Source: Phytophthora sp. 'mugwort' (Eukaryota; Oomycota; Peronosporomycetes; Peronosporales; Peronosporaceae). From it: a DNA stretch of 64,000 nucleotides. This document shows positions 31,559 to 42,202 of the stretch, one piece after another. A program made the position numbers and the translations under genes. The notes under the pieces are model-generated. The model saw nothing but the letters and a program-made list of their open reading frames with translations, was not told the origin of the DNA and did no database searches. The DNA lies in contig JAUCEF010000011.1 in assembly GCA_033558025.1 (NCBI GenBank), forward strand, positions 372,001 to 436,000. Reading direction: 5' to 3'. Position 1 is the stretch's first letter, and every line of letters starts with the position of its first letter.

Positions 31559-32911
31559 TCAAAGACCGGATACCCGCGTGGGAGATGACAGTGACGTGCG
31601 CACGGCATTGAAAAGGAGATTGCCTCGACAAGCCAGACGGTCGATGGTTTCTTGCATTTCAGTCGTCGACAGCGGCAACGACGTGCGGTGCAGTTTGAAA
31701 AAGTTGCTCCGAGTCACCACCACGTCCGTCTTGGTCAGCAGCTTGTTGGGGTTTTGGTGGCAGCGCACCTTGTGCTTGTACGTCTGCACCGTCAAAATGG
31801 ACGTGAGGTCCTGGCGTAGCTTTTTGTCGGGACAATACGCGTGCAACTCGTCCTTGTCCACAGAATCAATAGCGATGATTCCGTACTCCCGACCGTCGCC
31901 AAACTCGTCATTGCGCTCATCGAAATGGCAGAAAATGACGTCGTTCGACTCGACCTGGTACCCGCTCGGTGTCGATCGAAGGAAGCGGTGCTGCGAGACT
32001 GCTTGGTTCTCAGGCTCTTCCTCTTCGCATAGTGTGAGGTCGCCGGTGGCCTCGGAGATCATGATTTCCATGTGAAAGAGGTAGAACTTGAGCGTGTCGA
32101 ACACCTGCTTTGGCGTGAAATCCCCCTCTAGAGGCATCACGACGAATTTCAGAACGCAATAATCCCCCGCTGGGGACACAAAACTGCTCTGTTCCGAGCT
32201 TGGGGTGCTTAGGTCCAAGAAGCTCGTACGCTCTCGCATGAATCGACGGGCGTCGCGTAGCATCCGGGGCTTCACATTGAGCAGCGTCTGCAGTCGGTGT
32301 CGTCGGTCTTTCCTCAAGTGGATAAAATTGTCGAATGGGATCAGTTTCTCCTGGCGATTGGTGAAGTCCGACAGCGCCGAGTGGATCCGTGCGAGTGCGA
32401 ACTGCTGGCGGTGTGCAGTATCTCGAAGACATGAGTTGACAAGCTGCTGTTTCTGCGTCGAGTTGGTCTGGTTATTGATCTTGGCGGCCTGGTGCTTGAG
32501 GTAGTCCACGTAGGCCTCAAGAGCAGGCAGCTCTGCCATCAGGGTTTCAATCTCTTTCTGAAGTTTGCAACCGCCGTCGTCGGAATGTTCAGAAAGTTAG
32601 CAACGGAGAGTTCAAGACAGCAAAATAATATGTTCAAGTGAGAGGAGGGGGAATTCGCGCACCTTTCGAGCAGTGTACGTCCGCATGCGGGTAGTTTGGG
32701 GGCCTTTGACATCGTCGTCATCGTCGCTACCGAACGACCGCTTCCTCTTACCGAGCTCGTCCGAGCTACTACTATCGGTGTTATCAACACAGTCCAGAAG
32801 CACCGACAGGTCGTCATCGACTGCAATTGCCTGGAATTCAGTCGAGTCGTGAGGGGACACGGGGATGAGCGACTGGTGCTTGCTACCGTTCAGGTGCGCG
32901 GTAGCCGGCAT
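31559..32911 (-). CDS. Coiled-coil protein of an oomycete-expanded family (bZIP/START-like layout)
   Basis: Two exons, 32911-32663 and 32557-31559, join in phase across a 105-bp intron and encode 415 residues. The N-terminus has an acidic, Ser-rich part (DNTDSSSSDELGKRKRSFGS), then a short basic run and a leucine-containing helix (ARKKEIETLMAELPALEAYV) that resembles a reduced bZIP. The remaining 280 residues are a mixed alpha/beta region with FYLFHMEIMISEATGDLT and REYGIIAIDSVDKDELHAYC. This build matches the large Phytophthora group often labelled M96 mating-specific or START-like, in which the N-terminal zipper precedes a lipid-binding-like fold; that label is from memory and uncertain. 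No function is claimed. Confidence 0.75.
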
Positions 32912-33411
32912 CTTGCAAAGTGAAAAAAACGTGATGCGAGTGCAAGTGCCAGCACTTGCTGGACGCGAAGTTGCCCCTCTCCATTAACGGGGGTACCGGT
33001 AAACCACCGAAAGCATCCGCTGCAACATGCGCTAGGTCTGTGTCTGTAGCGCTTGACAAAAGCAGTAGAACTTCTTAATTCGGGTTACTCATGGAAAATA
33101 CTACTGTACGTTGACCTCGAACACTGCGTAAAAAAAAACGGTAGCCGACATTAAACGCGGAGCTGTGTACGTAGCCCGAAGGAAAGGGGGACACGCGAGC
33201 AATCCATTACAATGTCATTTACCTGGAGCTATTGCTCGCTTTGCGTCGAGGGTTGGTTGTGGAGGCAGCATTGGCCCGTCTGGACACTTGGATGGGTGAC
33301 TTCAGAACCGAGATGGGTCCGACCGTGACGCGCAGCGAATCCCGCGACCAGCGAGCCTATAACGGTCGCTGGTCGCTGGATTCGCTGCGCGTCACATATC
33401 GCTATCGTGAG
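32912..33411. other. Intergenic region between two minus-strand genes, with a hairpin
   Basis: Holds the promoter side of the coiled-coil gene and the 3' flank of PIGQ. A 62-codon plus-strand frame (33232-33420) covers the hairpin and is not convincing as a gene. GGTACCGGTAAAC at about 32992 resembles the motif cluster at 35.4-35.6 kb. Confidence 0.4.
33325..33395. repeat. 71-nt near-perfect hairpin in the PIGQ 3' flank
   Basis: The left arm starts GTGACGCGCAGCGAATCC and continues to GCGAGCC; the right arm reads GGTCGCTGGTCGCTGGATTC and ends GCGTCAC. The arms pair over about 32 bp with only a few mismatches and a TATAAC loop at 33358-33363. It begins 17 nt past the PIGQ stop, so it would lie in the 3' UTR. 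Confidence 0.85.
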
Positions 33412-35376
33412 TCATCCTGAATAGTCCAGACCAAACAGAATGCTCAACGGGACTCGTGCGATCCCAGCGCTCCCAAACAGGCAGGCCTGAACGATGACAG
33501 CTAGCGAGTATCGAGCATCCACAGCGTGTAGGTATGTGCGCAGCCTTCAAGACAACGAGACGACCAAGCAGGTACAAGTTAGACAAGAAAATCGTGGACT
33601 TGTCACTGCAAAATGACAGCAAACGCACCTTGTGAACTGCGCTGAGAAGCTGGACGCGACCGGCACGAGCTCGAAAATGGCGCTCTTGCAGTTGGATCCG
33701 TTGTTATTTTGCCACGTCGCGAGCGCTTGTCGGAGAGACCTCTGATGTTGGGCATCCAGCTGCGGCGATTGGCGACCCACACCAATATTTTCTATGACAG
33801 TGCAAGTGTCGGTCAGCTCTTGACATGTTTGAAGCTGCATCCCGACGATGAAAAAGCGCGGATTCCACATCCGATAAAACAGTGACGCCAACGGTAGCGA
33901 GTTCACTCCTACAACCGGTAGCCAAAGCAGCACCGATATCAATACGATACTGCCACGCACCCCCGCGAAGAAGACAAAGAAAACCAGGTTGGTAGTCACG
34001 AGGAAAACCAAGATAGTAAAAAGCAGCGTGCCCAGCAGGAGCTGCCCGACGTCGTACTCGCACGTGTCCACGCGGTGACGTAGCACGTTGATTTTCTTGC
34101 CCAAAAAGAGTTTCGAAAGTGATGAAAACAGCCCGAACTGCAGGCGGTTCAGCTTGGCAAAATAGAGATAGACCCAATGCGAGTGCCACGTCGTAAGGTT
34201 CACGAAATCTACCAGCAGCGTTAATTGCAGCGTCACGCCCATATATCTGCCCATGTATAGGAGACACCATCCCAAGCTGGCACGACTTGCTACGGCCGAG
34301 AGCTCCTCAAAAACGAAGCTCCACGCGTTCAGCCACAGGAGGATTCCGTTACCCAGGATGGAAGCAAGTGGTTTGTTCAGCTTGAAGCCCGCGGGGGCGC
34401 CCATCAACCACTCCACGTTCCCACGCAAAAACTCCACAACTGTTCTCGGAAAGCTGCTTAACAGGTGGCACTCAGAATGTGAGCTTTAAGAGAGGCATAG
34501 GGATTAGTTCTGGAGATGTCCGTACATGTTCGTGGCCTGAAGGTCAGGTGCATAAGCCAGCGTCAAGCGCCCAAGCGTCATATCAAGCACGACGAAGCAT
34601 ATCCAATTGAAGATCTGCAGCAGCTCCAGTCCTACAAAAGATGCACTGAACCTGTTAGTCCGTTGAATTCATCATGTGGCAAGCAAGGGCAGACACTGAA
34701 ACTCCCACGTATCGTACGCTCTCGGTGCGATAGTCGCCTCTGTTTGTTCAAAAGGTAGAAATGCCGCAAGCGCTCGGACAGATCCGCTGCGTTATGCAGC
34801 TGCTGCGACAGCACCGCCAGGAACATCGACTGCTCCTGAACACGAAACAAATACTTCAATCAGGCCTCATGCAACCCCTCCGTCCCTGCAGTAACCTCCA
34901 GCTCGTACCGCCAAGCTCTTTCCACCACCGACAAGAAGCCACGGCGGGGTCCGCATTTCTTGTACGAAGTGCTGGAAGGCATTTGTCACTGCCAACAGCG
35001 CTGCAAACGGCAAGTAGAGCAAGTAGTACATCACCGTCTCCAACAGCCTCCCTCTTAAAGCACTAGCGACAGTCGTCTCTCCCTGGAGACTCTGGACGAA
35101 CTGCTCCCCGATTTGTTGCAGGAGCTTCGGCGAGTGGAGCGCTTCGAAGCCCCCGAGTGCCGCCACTTCAGCGTCGAACAACACGACGCGACAAGCTTTC
35201 AAGCTCGTCGCGGGCAGCAGCTCAAGGCCAGCGCAAGATTTCGAGCCCAATGACACAACACATAGAACATTGGTGGATATTCGACGGCATAGTGCCGAAG
35301 GTGGAGATGCAAGCTCAGCGGCGGAGGCAGACGCCCACACGTGCCGCGGCCAATACACCACTTTGCAGTCCGTCAT
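33412..35376 (-). CDS. PIGQ: PIG-Q/GPI1 subunit of GPI-GlcNAc transferase
   Basis: Five exons (35376-34909, 34835-34718, 34631-34526, 34456-33629, 33544-33412) join in phase to 550 residues; introns are 69-86 bp and carry CTAAC-like branch sites. The fourth exon holds the family core: EWLMGAPAGFKLN, KLFLGKKINVLRHRVDTCEY and QLLLGTLLFTILVFLV, followed by more membrane helices. PIG-Q stabilises the ER complex (with PIG-A, C, H, P and Y) that adds GlcNAc to phosphatidylinositol, the first step of GPI-anchor synthesis. The N-terminal 150 residues are less conserved and include one hydrophobic stretch. The last intron was needed to give the C-terminal tail ARYSLAVIVQACLFG, which is plausible for the family. 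Confidence 0.88.
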
Positions 35377-35382
35377 TATGAA

Positions 35383-35625
35383 ATATACCGAAGGGTACCG
35401 GATTTCATTGTGTCACACCGGTATACCGATTTTATTCTCTGCTAACAATGGGTAATTAATTTCCGGTATACATGTACCAATCGTAAGCTGGTTGTGCGTT
35501 AACCGGACATGCATCAAATTGACATCGGTATACTAGTGCGACCACACTGTCACCGGTATGTCATCAGTTTACCGGTATGATCATTCATTTTATCACCGAT
35601 CTGACTTCGGTATACCGATTGACTT
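35383..35625. repeat. Cluster of CCGGTATAC-type motifs in a divergent promoter region
   Basis: At least eight variants of ACCGGTATACCG lie within 245 bp: GGTACCGGAT, CACCGGTATACCG, TCCGGTATAC, AACCGGAC, ATCGGTATAC, CACCGGTATG, TACCGGTATG, TCGGTATACC. They sit between the PIGQ start (35376) and the next gene (35743), which diverge. A lone ACCGGTATACCGATG also occurs at about 44026. They may be regulatory sites or a decayed satellite-like repeat. Confidence 0.55.
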
Positions 35626-35742
35626 CGTTTCTCAGTATTTATTTTGACATTGCTGTGTAAAGTTTACAGGTACAAATATTAATATATTGTCCAACTTAGT
35701 TAATTTGACTCACAGAAAAGAATCACTATTGAGTTGATCGTG

Positions 35743-36471
35743 ATGGAGGACGAACTGATCGCGCAGCGCGATGCGGCCATCGCCGTGACCAAGGAGTTGC
35801 AGCGACAGCTGCAAATTCATCGCGAGGAGGTGGAGAGGACCTTCGAGCGCCGCACGCTGAACGCGGAGCGGCTTCGGTTGCACGCAGAGGAAAAGCTGCG
35901 GCGCGCCATGGAGGACCGTGACTGGAGCGAGAGCTGCTGCCAGCGGCTGCTGGGACTGGCGCTGTTCCTGGGCTGCGGCGGCGCCGTGGTGGGTTGGGTT
36001 GTGGGGCTGCTGGTACTTCTGGCGGTGGGCGAGCCGCTCGTGGGCTTCTTGCTGGTGCTGCCCGGCATGGCGTTGGGAACACTGACGGGGCTGGCAGTGG
36101 CCAAGACCAAGATCCAGCTGGGGAGCAGGCGGCGAGACGCCAAGAATAGGGACGCCAGGCGACACTCGGAGGTGGAGATGGCCGTCAGCAGCGGTGTCGG
36201 GGAGCAGGACTTGCCGCTGGAACCGCTGGAGGGCGTCCCGGGTATGGAGGATGTCGCGGAGAAGAACTCGCGGCATGCAGAGCAGGACAGGAATAGTGCG
36301 GAAGTAGAGAACGGACAGGCAGCAGCAGGGTCCAGTTCGTTGCTGGGCATGAGCTGGAATGCGGCGTGGTTTACATTGCAGACGTCCAAGGACATTGCGG
36401 TGGGGCTGTACCACGGAGGAGATTATGTGCGAGGCATCTTGCACCCTCCCAACGACAAGAAGAAGCAGTAG
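35743..36471 (+). CDS. Coiled-coil protein with two membrane helices, unknown family
   Basis: A single exon of 242 codons starts at the ATG at 35743. Residues 1-60 are charged and helical (AVTKELQRQLQIHREEVERT; LRLHAEEKLRRAM), suggesting a coiled coil. Residues 67-95 and 98-120 are two close hydrophobic helices rich in Gly and Leu (GLALFLGCGGAVVGWVVGLL; LLVLPGMALGTLTGLAVA), forming a hairpin-like membrane anchor. The C-terminal 120 residues are polar and end with a basic NDKKKQ. The short loop and Gly-rich hairpin are reminiscent of proteins that shape or attach to organelle membranes, but that is only a suggestion. It diverges from PIGQ across the motif cluster. Confidence 0.75.
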   Translation: MEDELIAQRDAAIAVTKELQRQLQIHREEVERTFERRTLNAERLRLHAEEKLRRAMEDRDWSESCCQRLLGLALFLGCGGAVVGWVVGLLVLLAVGEPLVGFLLVLPGMALGTLTGLAVAKTKIQLGSRRRDAKNRDARRHSEVEMAVSSGVGEQDLPLEPLEGVPGMEDVAEKNSRHAEQDRNSAEVENGQAAAGSSSLLGMSWNAAWFTLQTSKDIAVGLYHGGDYVRGILHPPNDKKKQ

Positions 36472-37071
36472 TAGTGCGAAGATAAGAGAACGCTGTGCTG
36501 CTTGCAGATCTGTCAACGTGCGATGACAAGCTGACCCGATTATGCCCGTGCCTTTAGCGACAGCCCCGCTACTACTGCGGATTTAGCCATTATAGCTCGA
36601 TGTCTGGACCAACTCCGTGGTGGAAGTTTCACAGTTTAGTAAACTGCCACATGAGAGCGGCAACGTACGCGGACAGCCTTTTGGTGACTTCCGATTGACT
36701 GTCTAATCTGACTAAGACTAGCTGCCCTTCCTGTCTGCTGCGATCGCCACTAGCTGCCCGACCTGATGCAGCGACCAACGCGAGCAAGTGTTAATACAGG
36801 GCTCCCGCCGCAAGCGTCATCCTCGGTGTTACCGTCTACGATCGTCATATCGTCGTTGACTCACGCAGCCCCCGTCTTGCGCTGGCTATCATCTCCAGAG
36901 ACGCTCTAGCGCCCGCAATAGAGCGGCGGCGCACAGAACTCAAGTGAATTCTGGGAGGAATCTGCCGTCTGCATTCAACAGTACTCGGAGCATCTCGGCA
37001 CCAGGGCTCGCTCACTCTGCGATAAGACTCGCGCGCTTTAGGCAACGGGGGGTCCGTCCCGCCTGCCGATC
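36472..37071. other. Intergenic, no gene seen
   Basis: Only short frames occur. CTAGCTGCCC is present twice (about 36719 and 36752), a small local duplication. Confidence 0.4.
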
Positions 37072-37507
37072 TCACGCCTGACGCGCGCCATCAATCGATT
37101 CGTCAAGGATTGGCAGCGCGTGCACACGACAGAAAAGCGTCGTTCGGTTGCAATGAATCAGCGCATCCCTTCGACATCGTTCTCGATGTTCTCGGCAGTG
37201 CCGTCGCGATCGGCGATCGTAGTCGTCGAGCACCACCCATTCCGTCTCGAGTGTGGAGTTACCAGGAGGTGCTAGTTGTGCCGCTGCAGGAACGCTGGTG
37301 TCGGCCGCCGCGTTGTTTCTCTCCACTACTGGATGGCTTCGCTGTTGGCCGCCATATGGGGCTCTGGTCAGGCTCGTCACCGCGCCGTTGAAGCGTTGAT
37401 CCGACCTTGTCCAGCTGTCCTCGCAGCAGATGCTGGAAGCCGTCGACGCTAATGCGATGCGGCACTCGGGCAACGAGCAACACGACTCGCTTCAAGCGCT
37501 TGGACAA
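37072..37507 (-). pseudogene. Unrecognised coding remnant
   Basis: Two overlapping minus-strand frames form one coding-like run if a shift is allowed near 37385: LKRVVLLVARVPHRISVDGF, then FNGAVTSLTRAPYGG and LETEWVVLDDYDRRSRRH, ending at a stop at 37074-37072. The composition is protein-like, but no motif is recognised and no splice pair resolves the shift. It may be a relic of a host gene or of an element. Confidence 0.3.
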
Positions 37508-37536
37508 ACCAGGGCAAACGGCAATGTTCTTTTAGG

Positions 37537-37558
37537 AAATACCCTTAAAAGGGTATTT
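37537..37558. repeat. Perfect 22-bp palindrome
   Basis: AAATACCCTT-AA-AAGGGTATTT: two perfect 10-bp arms around a two-base centre. It lies about 210 bp downstream of the bHLH gene stop. Confidence 0.85.
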
Positions 37559-37771
37559 AAATACAATGGGCCAGCATCAAGAGGATCGACAATAGGTTAT
37601 ATCTTACAGATTTACAGGGGCTACTCCCTCATCTCCTAAGCCGCTGCAGTGGGCCTTGTTCTCTCGGCGTTCTTGCTCTGCTAGGCTCGGTAGATTCGCT
37701 CGCTCATGCACTGGGTATCTCACACATGCGGTGGGTCATTTGCTTGCTTCGCTTTAGCCAGTGACGGTTTT

Positions 37772-38863
37772 TTACACGGCGAGGTCGCTGACGCCTGAGG
37801 GGCTGGCCTCCTTGGTCATGTCCTGCTTGACATTGTCCGAATAAGTGTTGCCGCTGGGGCTCGAGAAGTCCGACGAGATCTCAAAAGGAACAAGGCTAAA
37901 CTCGATAGCGGCCACGACGTTGTCGTCATCCGTGAGGACTGACGCCATGAGCGTGAGCGTCGCGATGTTGTTGCCCATACCCTGCGCCTGAACGATGGCA
38001 CTGATGGGTTTCATGCTGCTGCTGACAGAATGCAATACGGCGTCCAACTTGCCGTTGTCCAGGCAAAGACTCGCGCGCAGCGTATTGACGTCCATCAAGC
38101 TGTCCTCTGTCTGGCCGGTCTGTGCCAGAAAGGCAGAGTTGACGGCCATGAGCTGCATATTAAGGCCCACCACGAGACGAGGGGTTGAGGACTGGTCGAA
38201 ACAGCGCTTGAAGACGGCGTCCATAGGGCCGCCGGTCTGAGCTTGCGAGCGGAAGCTGTCGGCTTGCTTCTCAGCGCGCTCGGCTTTCTGCTTGGCGATG
38301 AGGAGGTTGCTGCGCAACATGCTAATGTAGTGGTACGTGTTGTCCAGGATGGACTGCTTATTCTTCTTAGACTGCACACCGGCCTCGTCCAGCAGCTCCT
38401 TAAGCTGATTAATGCGGTCGTTAAGCTTGAACATGCGCTTCTTCTCTTTCATGTTAAGCTCCTCACGCGATCGCTTGGAGCCCGCGTTAGAGGGCGTGGC
38501 GCCACCCACAGAGCCACCGGAGTTGTAGTCGGTGGACACATGTAGCATCTGCGCCGTCATTGGCGGGGGTGCGTAGTACTGGCCGGGGTGCTGCATGTTC
38601 ATCATGATGGGTTCGTGGTCGAAGTCGCCTTGTTGGTGCTGCGGGGTCTGCGATTGGTGCTGAGACGTCTGCTGCATGTGGTGCTGTGGCGTCATGTTGT
38701 TCGGATGCACGAGCTGCTGGAAGTCGTGCATGCCGGGGCCATGGTAGCCGACGGAGCCGCCGTTATCGAGTGACGTGCCGAAAAGCTTGGGGCGCTCGCC
38801 GCTGTGCTGGTGGTGCGGCGGCTGTGCCTGGTAGTGAGTGTAGCCGTAGTCGTTCTGCAGCAT
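37772..38863 (-). CDS. bHLH transcription factor with a PAS-like C-terminal region
   Basis: A single exon of 363 codons starts at the ATG at 38863; the frame is open upstream to 38956 but only from a TTG. Residues 1-115 are rich in Gln, His and Pro, as in activation domains. Residues 131-190 form a bHLH: the basic region RSREELNMKEKKR contains Glu140, a likely E-box contact, then helix 1 LNDRINQLKELL, a loop with KKNKQ, and helix 2 SILDNTYHYISMLRSNL, followed by a short zipper-like AKQKAERAEKQAD. Residues about 215-330 (LVVGLNMQLMAVNSAFLAQT) look like a PAS fold. It should act in the nucleus as a dimer. Targets cannot be read from the sequence. Confidence 0.88.
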   Translation of the reverse strand: MLQNDYGYTHYQAQPPHHQHSGERPKLFGTSLDNGGSVGYHGPGMHDFQQLVHPNNMTPQHHMQQTSQHQSQTPQHQQGDFDHEPIMMNMQHPGQYYAPPPMTAQMLHVSTDYNSGGSVGGATPSNAGSKRSREELNMKEKKRMFKLNDRINQLKELLDEAGVQSKKNKQSILDNTYHYISMLRSNLLIAKQKAERAEKQADSFRSQAQTGGPMDAVFKRCFDQSSTPRLVVGLNMQLMAVNSAFLAQTGQTEDSLMDVNTLRASLCLDNGKLDAVLHSVSSSMKPISAIVQAQGMGNNIATLTLMASVLTDDDNVVAAIEFSLVPFEISSDFSSPSGNTYSDNVKQDMTKEASPSGVSDLAV

Positions 38864-39413
38864 CTTTCCAGTAGCAGGCGGCAGGAGACGGAGTGAGGGG
38901 CAAGTGCTGCTGCTGGTGAGCAAGTGGGTAGGACGCGGCCAAATGGGAAATGACAATATGGTCGGCAGCAGCTGGTAGAGGCCTCGCGAGAAGGAGCGAT
39001 CGATATCGGTTTAGCCAGGGAGCGAACGGTCTAGCCGTCTTATCGCGAGACCTCTACAGACAAGAAAGCGAGGGTGGTTAATTTCTTCCGAGGAGGACTA
39101 GGGGCTCGAGGCGGCGCAGGCTGCCGCAACCAATGCAGAGCCGAGGCGGAGCAGCGATTACCTGGCGCAGACGCAGGCAGCGCGCAAACGCACGACAGCT
39201 GGGACGACCGCCAAGGGCGATGTAGCTCGAGCTCGAAATGGCAAAGGCTCCGCTACCGGTACCTACATTTTAATATCTGCATGGAGAGCTCAGAAAGCAG
39301 ATCAGCCCCACGTTGACGGGCATTGGACTTGCGCCCTCCCCATCCTGCCGCAAGCTCCACCGCCCACTCATGCAACAGTTTCCTTCAAGGTGAAGCATTA
39401 GATTACCAAGCTG
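38864..39413. other. Upstream region of the bHLH gene
   Basis: No other gene is supported. GCTCGAGC-type and GGTACC sites occur around 39103 and 39257. The region likely holds the bHLH promoter and 5' UTR. Confidence 0.4.
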
Positions 39414-40188
39414 CTACATGCGTGTTTGGCCGTCGGTCGCTGCTATTGTATAGCAGTGTAGCATGTACTCAGCTGTGAGCCGGCTTTCTTTCGAGCTTGC
39501 GCCGATGCAGCCGAGCAGCCGAGGCGGGGTCTTGATGGCCGCGAACAGCTGCCAGAGACTATCAAAATCGACAACCCGCACTGGTACCGGTGAACCGCAC
39601 CAGCCGGCGCATGCGCCAGCAGTATTTTGGTGCGGCAAACCTGAGAGGTAGAGAGCTCTTCGCAGAGACGCGATTTTTGCGGGTTGGGGCGGTCATCGGT
39701 GCCATCGCCAAGACGTTGCCGTTGCTGTTGCTTTGCTATTGCCGCCGCGCTATTAGGGTTTGCTGACCTCAGTCCAGCGAGGCGATTTTCGGACGCAATG
39801 ACGACAGCTCTTGCCCCAAATCCTGCAAGATTGCCATCGCGGTGCCGCCTACTACGCCGCGCACGTACCCCGTGTTGCTTGGCGACCGATACGAGAGCCC
39901 GTTAACACTTCGCGGCAGCTGCTTTCGACGAGCTGCTGTTTGGGGCTCGTGTGAGTCAACGGCGCGGATAGAGCTGCGAGGAAGACCCGCTTGCCGCTGG
40001 TCGTCGCCGCACCACTTCCCGGCGACTGCATAGAGCAGCCCGACGGCCAGAACAACTAGTTTGCAGCAGCAAGAGACGCTGCTGCCATCCGCCAGCCGTT
40101 TGACATGGGCGCGCGTGAGAAGCGATCGGGCTTGGTCTGACTGAAGGGCAGCGCGCACTGCGTCTCTGTCAAGCGCCGCAGACGCCAC
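39414..40188 (-). CDS. Possible small membrane protein gene (weak model)
   Basis: The minus strand has two coding-like frames. The upstream one (40188-39769) contains SLLTRAHVKRL, one hydrophobic segment (KLVVLAVGLLYAVAG) and ends AILQDLGQELSSLRPKIASL. The downstream one (39638-39414) contains PVRVVDFDSLWQLFAAIKT. The first opens only with GTG and no splice pair clearly joins them. It may be a real gene with an unrecognised first exon or a chance frame in GC-rich DNA. Confidence 0.28.
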
Positions 40189-40968
40189 TGCGCGCGTCTC
40201 CGTATATACCCTTGAAGCGAGCGAGTTTACAGCTTGCCATCGCTTGTCAAAGACAACAGACGCGACGCGCTGAAGCCATCGCGCTTTCTGCTCCGGCGGC
40301 AGTGGACACCGTTTCGTCCGTCGCTAAAAGGGCACGAGGCTGTCACTTTACTTCAAACTACACTGTATCAGATGGCGCAGAGCCGCCCCGATGTGATACA
40401 GCACTTGTCTAGTCAGCGGCCTCCATCTTTCCGCTAGAAATTCTTGTAAATCCGTTGGAAGCCAGGCACGGTAAATTCGTCGTCATGTCGGCGCTAAAAG
40501 TCTCACTGAGACGGCCAAGGTGATGTCTGGCGTGGCGTGAGCCGGAGCGTCCGGCGACGCCAAGCAGCGGAATGAAGGGAGAAATCAACTTCACGCCAGT
40601 AGGTGCCAGTCACCGAGTGAGTGTGAGTCGTTCGACACGACAACCGTATCTCGTTTGAAGGCTTCCGGTCATAACGCGCGAGCCCCATCATCCGTCCGGA
40701 AATCTCAAGCTGGTACAGGTACTGTATCCATCGTGTCGGGCAAATCCTCAATGCGTCTCGCAACGCAACGACGTCCAAAGCTTACGAATAACAGCCGGTC
40801 AACTTCAATATCGCTTGAGCGATTTGCTGCGATCTGCGAGCAAGCCGCTTCGTGTCCGCTTTACAGTTAATTCGAAGTATATAAGGCTCTAAGGGAGTTG
40901 GCAAAATCCGGTTCTTCGTTATTAGAGGGGGGGGGCTATTTCATCGAAGCCCCAGTATTAAAGTCCAG
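40189..40968. other. Intergenic, GC-rich, no firm gene
   Basis: A 67-codon plus-strand frame at 40234-40437 (GHEAVTLLQTTLYQMAQSRP) looks somewhat protein-like but stands alone. A run of nine or more G occurs at about 40926. Confidence 0.35.
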
Positions 40969-42151
40969 TTAGTCCATCTGCCTTCTCTCCTCTTGCCGTC
41001 GAAGCTGCGTGTGCACTGCATGCTCGACCAGGACCGCGACGAATAGACGATTGTGCGTGGGTATGGGCGTCCGCAGCCACTCCTGTGCTGGAGGGGGCGC
41101 CGCCGAGTCCAACAGCCGGAGCTCTAGCGAGAGCTGATCCAATGCATATAGCTCAAGCACCGTGTCTACGCGGGAAACACGCCGCTTATTGTCGTACAGC
41201 GACACGTTCGTTGGCACGATCTCTCGGTTCTCACGTCGAACTGTGTCGCCCTCGTCGGGACTTCCAGGGGTTATCACGAGTCGCAGTTGAACCAAACTGT
41301 CGTGGCTCACGTTAGTGTTTACTTGATACACGCCATCTTTGACGACGGTAAAGGATCGTGTCGACCCGCCTTCAGCTCGCTGGAAGAACGGCTCCGCGAT
41401 CTCAATGACCTGCTTCCACTCGACACATACGTGCGACTAGCGGTTGTCGTTCCTGGTCGGAGGGGAGACGTCCCCGTATCGGTCGCAGCACCAGCTATCA
41501 GTGCTCGGCACGGCTGGAAAGCCGACATCCAGTCTGACTGCGCAAATACCCACCTTCTGGCACGGTCTCGGTCGCGCTTTTCCTTCTGAATATGGGAAGA
41601 GCCTGGGTATCCTTTTGAACGATTTTGGCCACACGGCGCTCCATCTCCTCGCTGCTTTGCCGCTCCTGTGGTCGTGAACTCTGAACTGCCATCCTTACCT
41701 TCACCTGCGCCTCAACCTGTTGCGATCGAGTGCGCTCGTTCTCCTCTTCCTGCTGCCGGAGTTGCTCGCACAGCTTATCCCGATCAGCCAGGACAATCGA
41801 AAGCAGTTCTCTCAAACGTTCTACCTCCTTCCTAAGGAGTTGCAATCGTTGCCCTATAGGCACCAGGTTCATGGGGAAAGTGTGATCGACCCGAAAGAGA
41901 TCAAGGGCAGGATACGCTACAACTAGCGACAATCCGTCACCACCATCGGCTTCCCCTGAACCCTTCTCCGCAGTAGACGTTAACAGCTGCACCTCCCCCT
42001 TCTGAAAAGCAGTTTTTGACTCGGCCGTTGCCCTGGGTTCTGGTCCTACGATCACTACTGCGTCCGGCTGACTGCTCAGGCACCGGAACAACGCTGTAAG
42101 GACAGTAGCAGTGGGCACACGAATGTCATTCTTCGCACGGGGTAGCTCCAT
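40969..42151 (-). CDS. Coiled-coil protein with a C-terminal beta-sandwich-like domain, unknown
   Basis: Two exons, 42151-41564 and 41436-40969, join in phase over a 127-bp intron and give 351 residues. The start is the first in-frame ATG; the frame is open to 42193 but has no ATG there. Residues 90-160 form a coiled coil (QRLQLLRKEVERLRELL; DKLCEQLRQQEEENERT). The C-terminal 150 residues (FTVVKDGVYQVNTNVSH; RVDTVLELYALDQLSLELRL) have the spacing of a jelly-roll/TNF- or C1q-like beta sandwich, which would make a coiled-coil trimer plausible. This is inference from pattern only. The ATG lies 52 bp after the stop of the gene upstream on the same strand. Confidence 0.65.
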
Positions 42152-42202
42152 GACATCGACAAAGCTGAATTCGCGCTGCTCGTGCGATGACAAGTTTTCA
42201 AT

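Noticed and set aside
35734..36516. 268-codon minus-strand frame (35710-36516) opposite the coiled-coil membrane gene
   Set aside because: The plus-strand gene has an ATG start, a coiled coil and a helical hairpin; the minus frame is Gln/His/Leu-rich low complexity.
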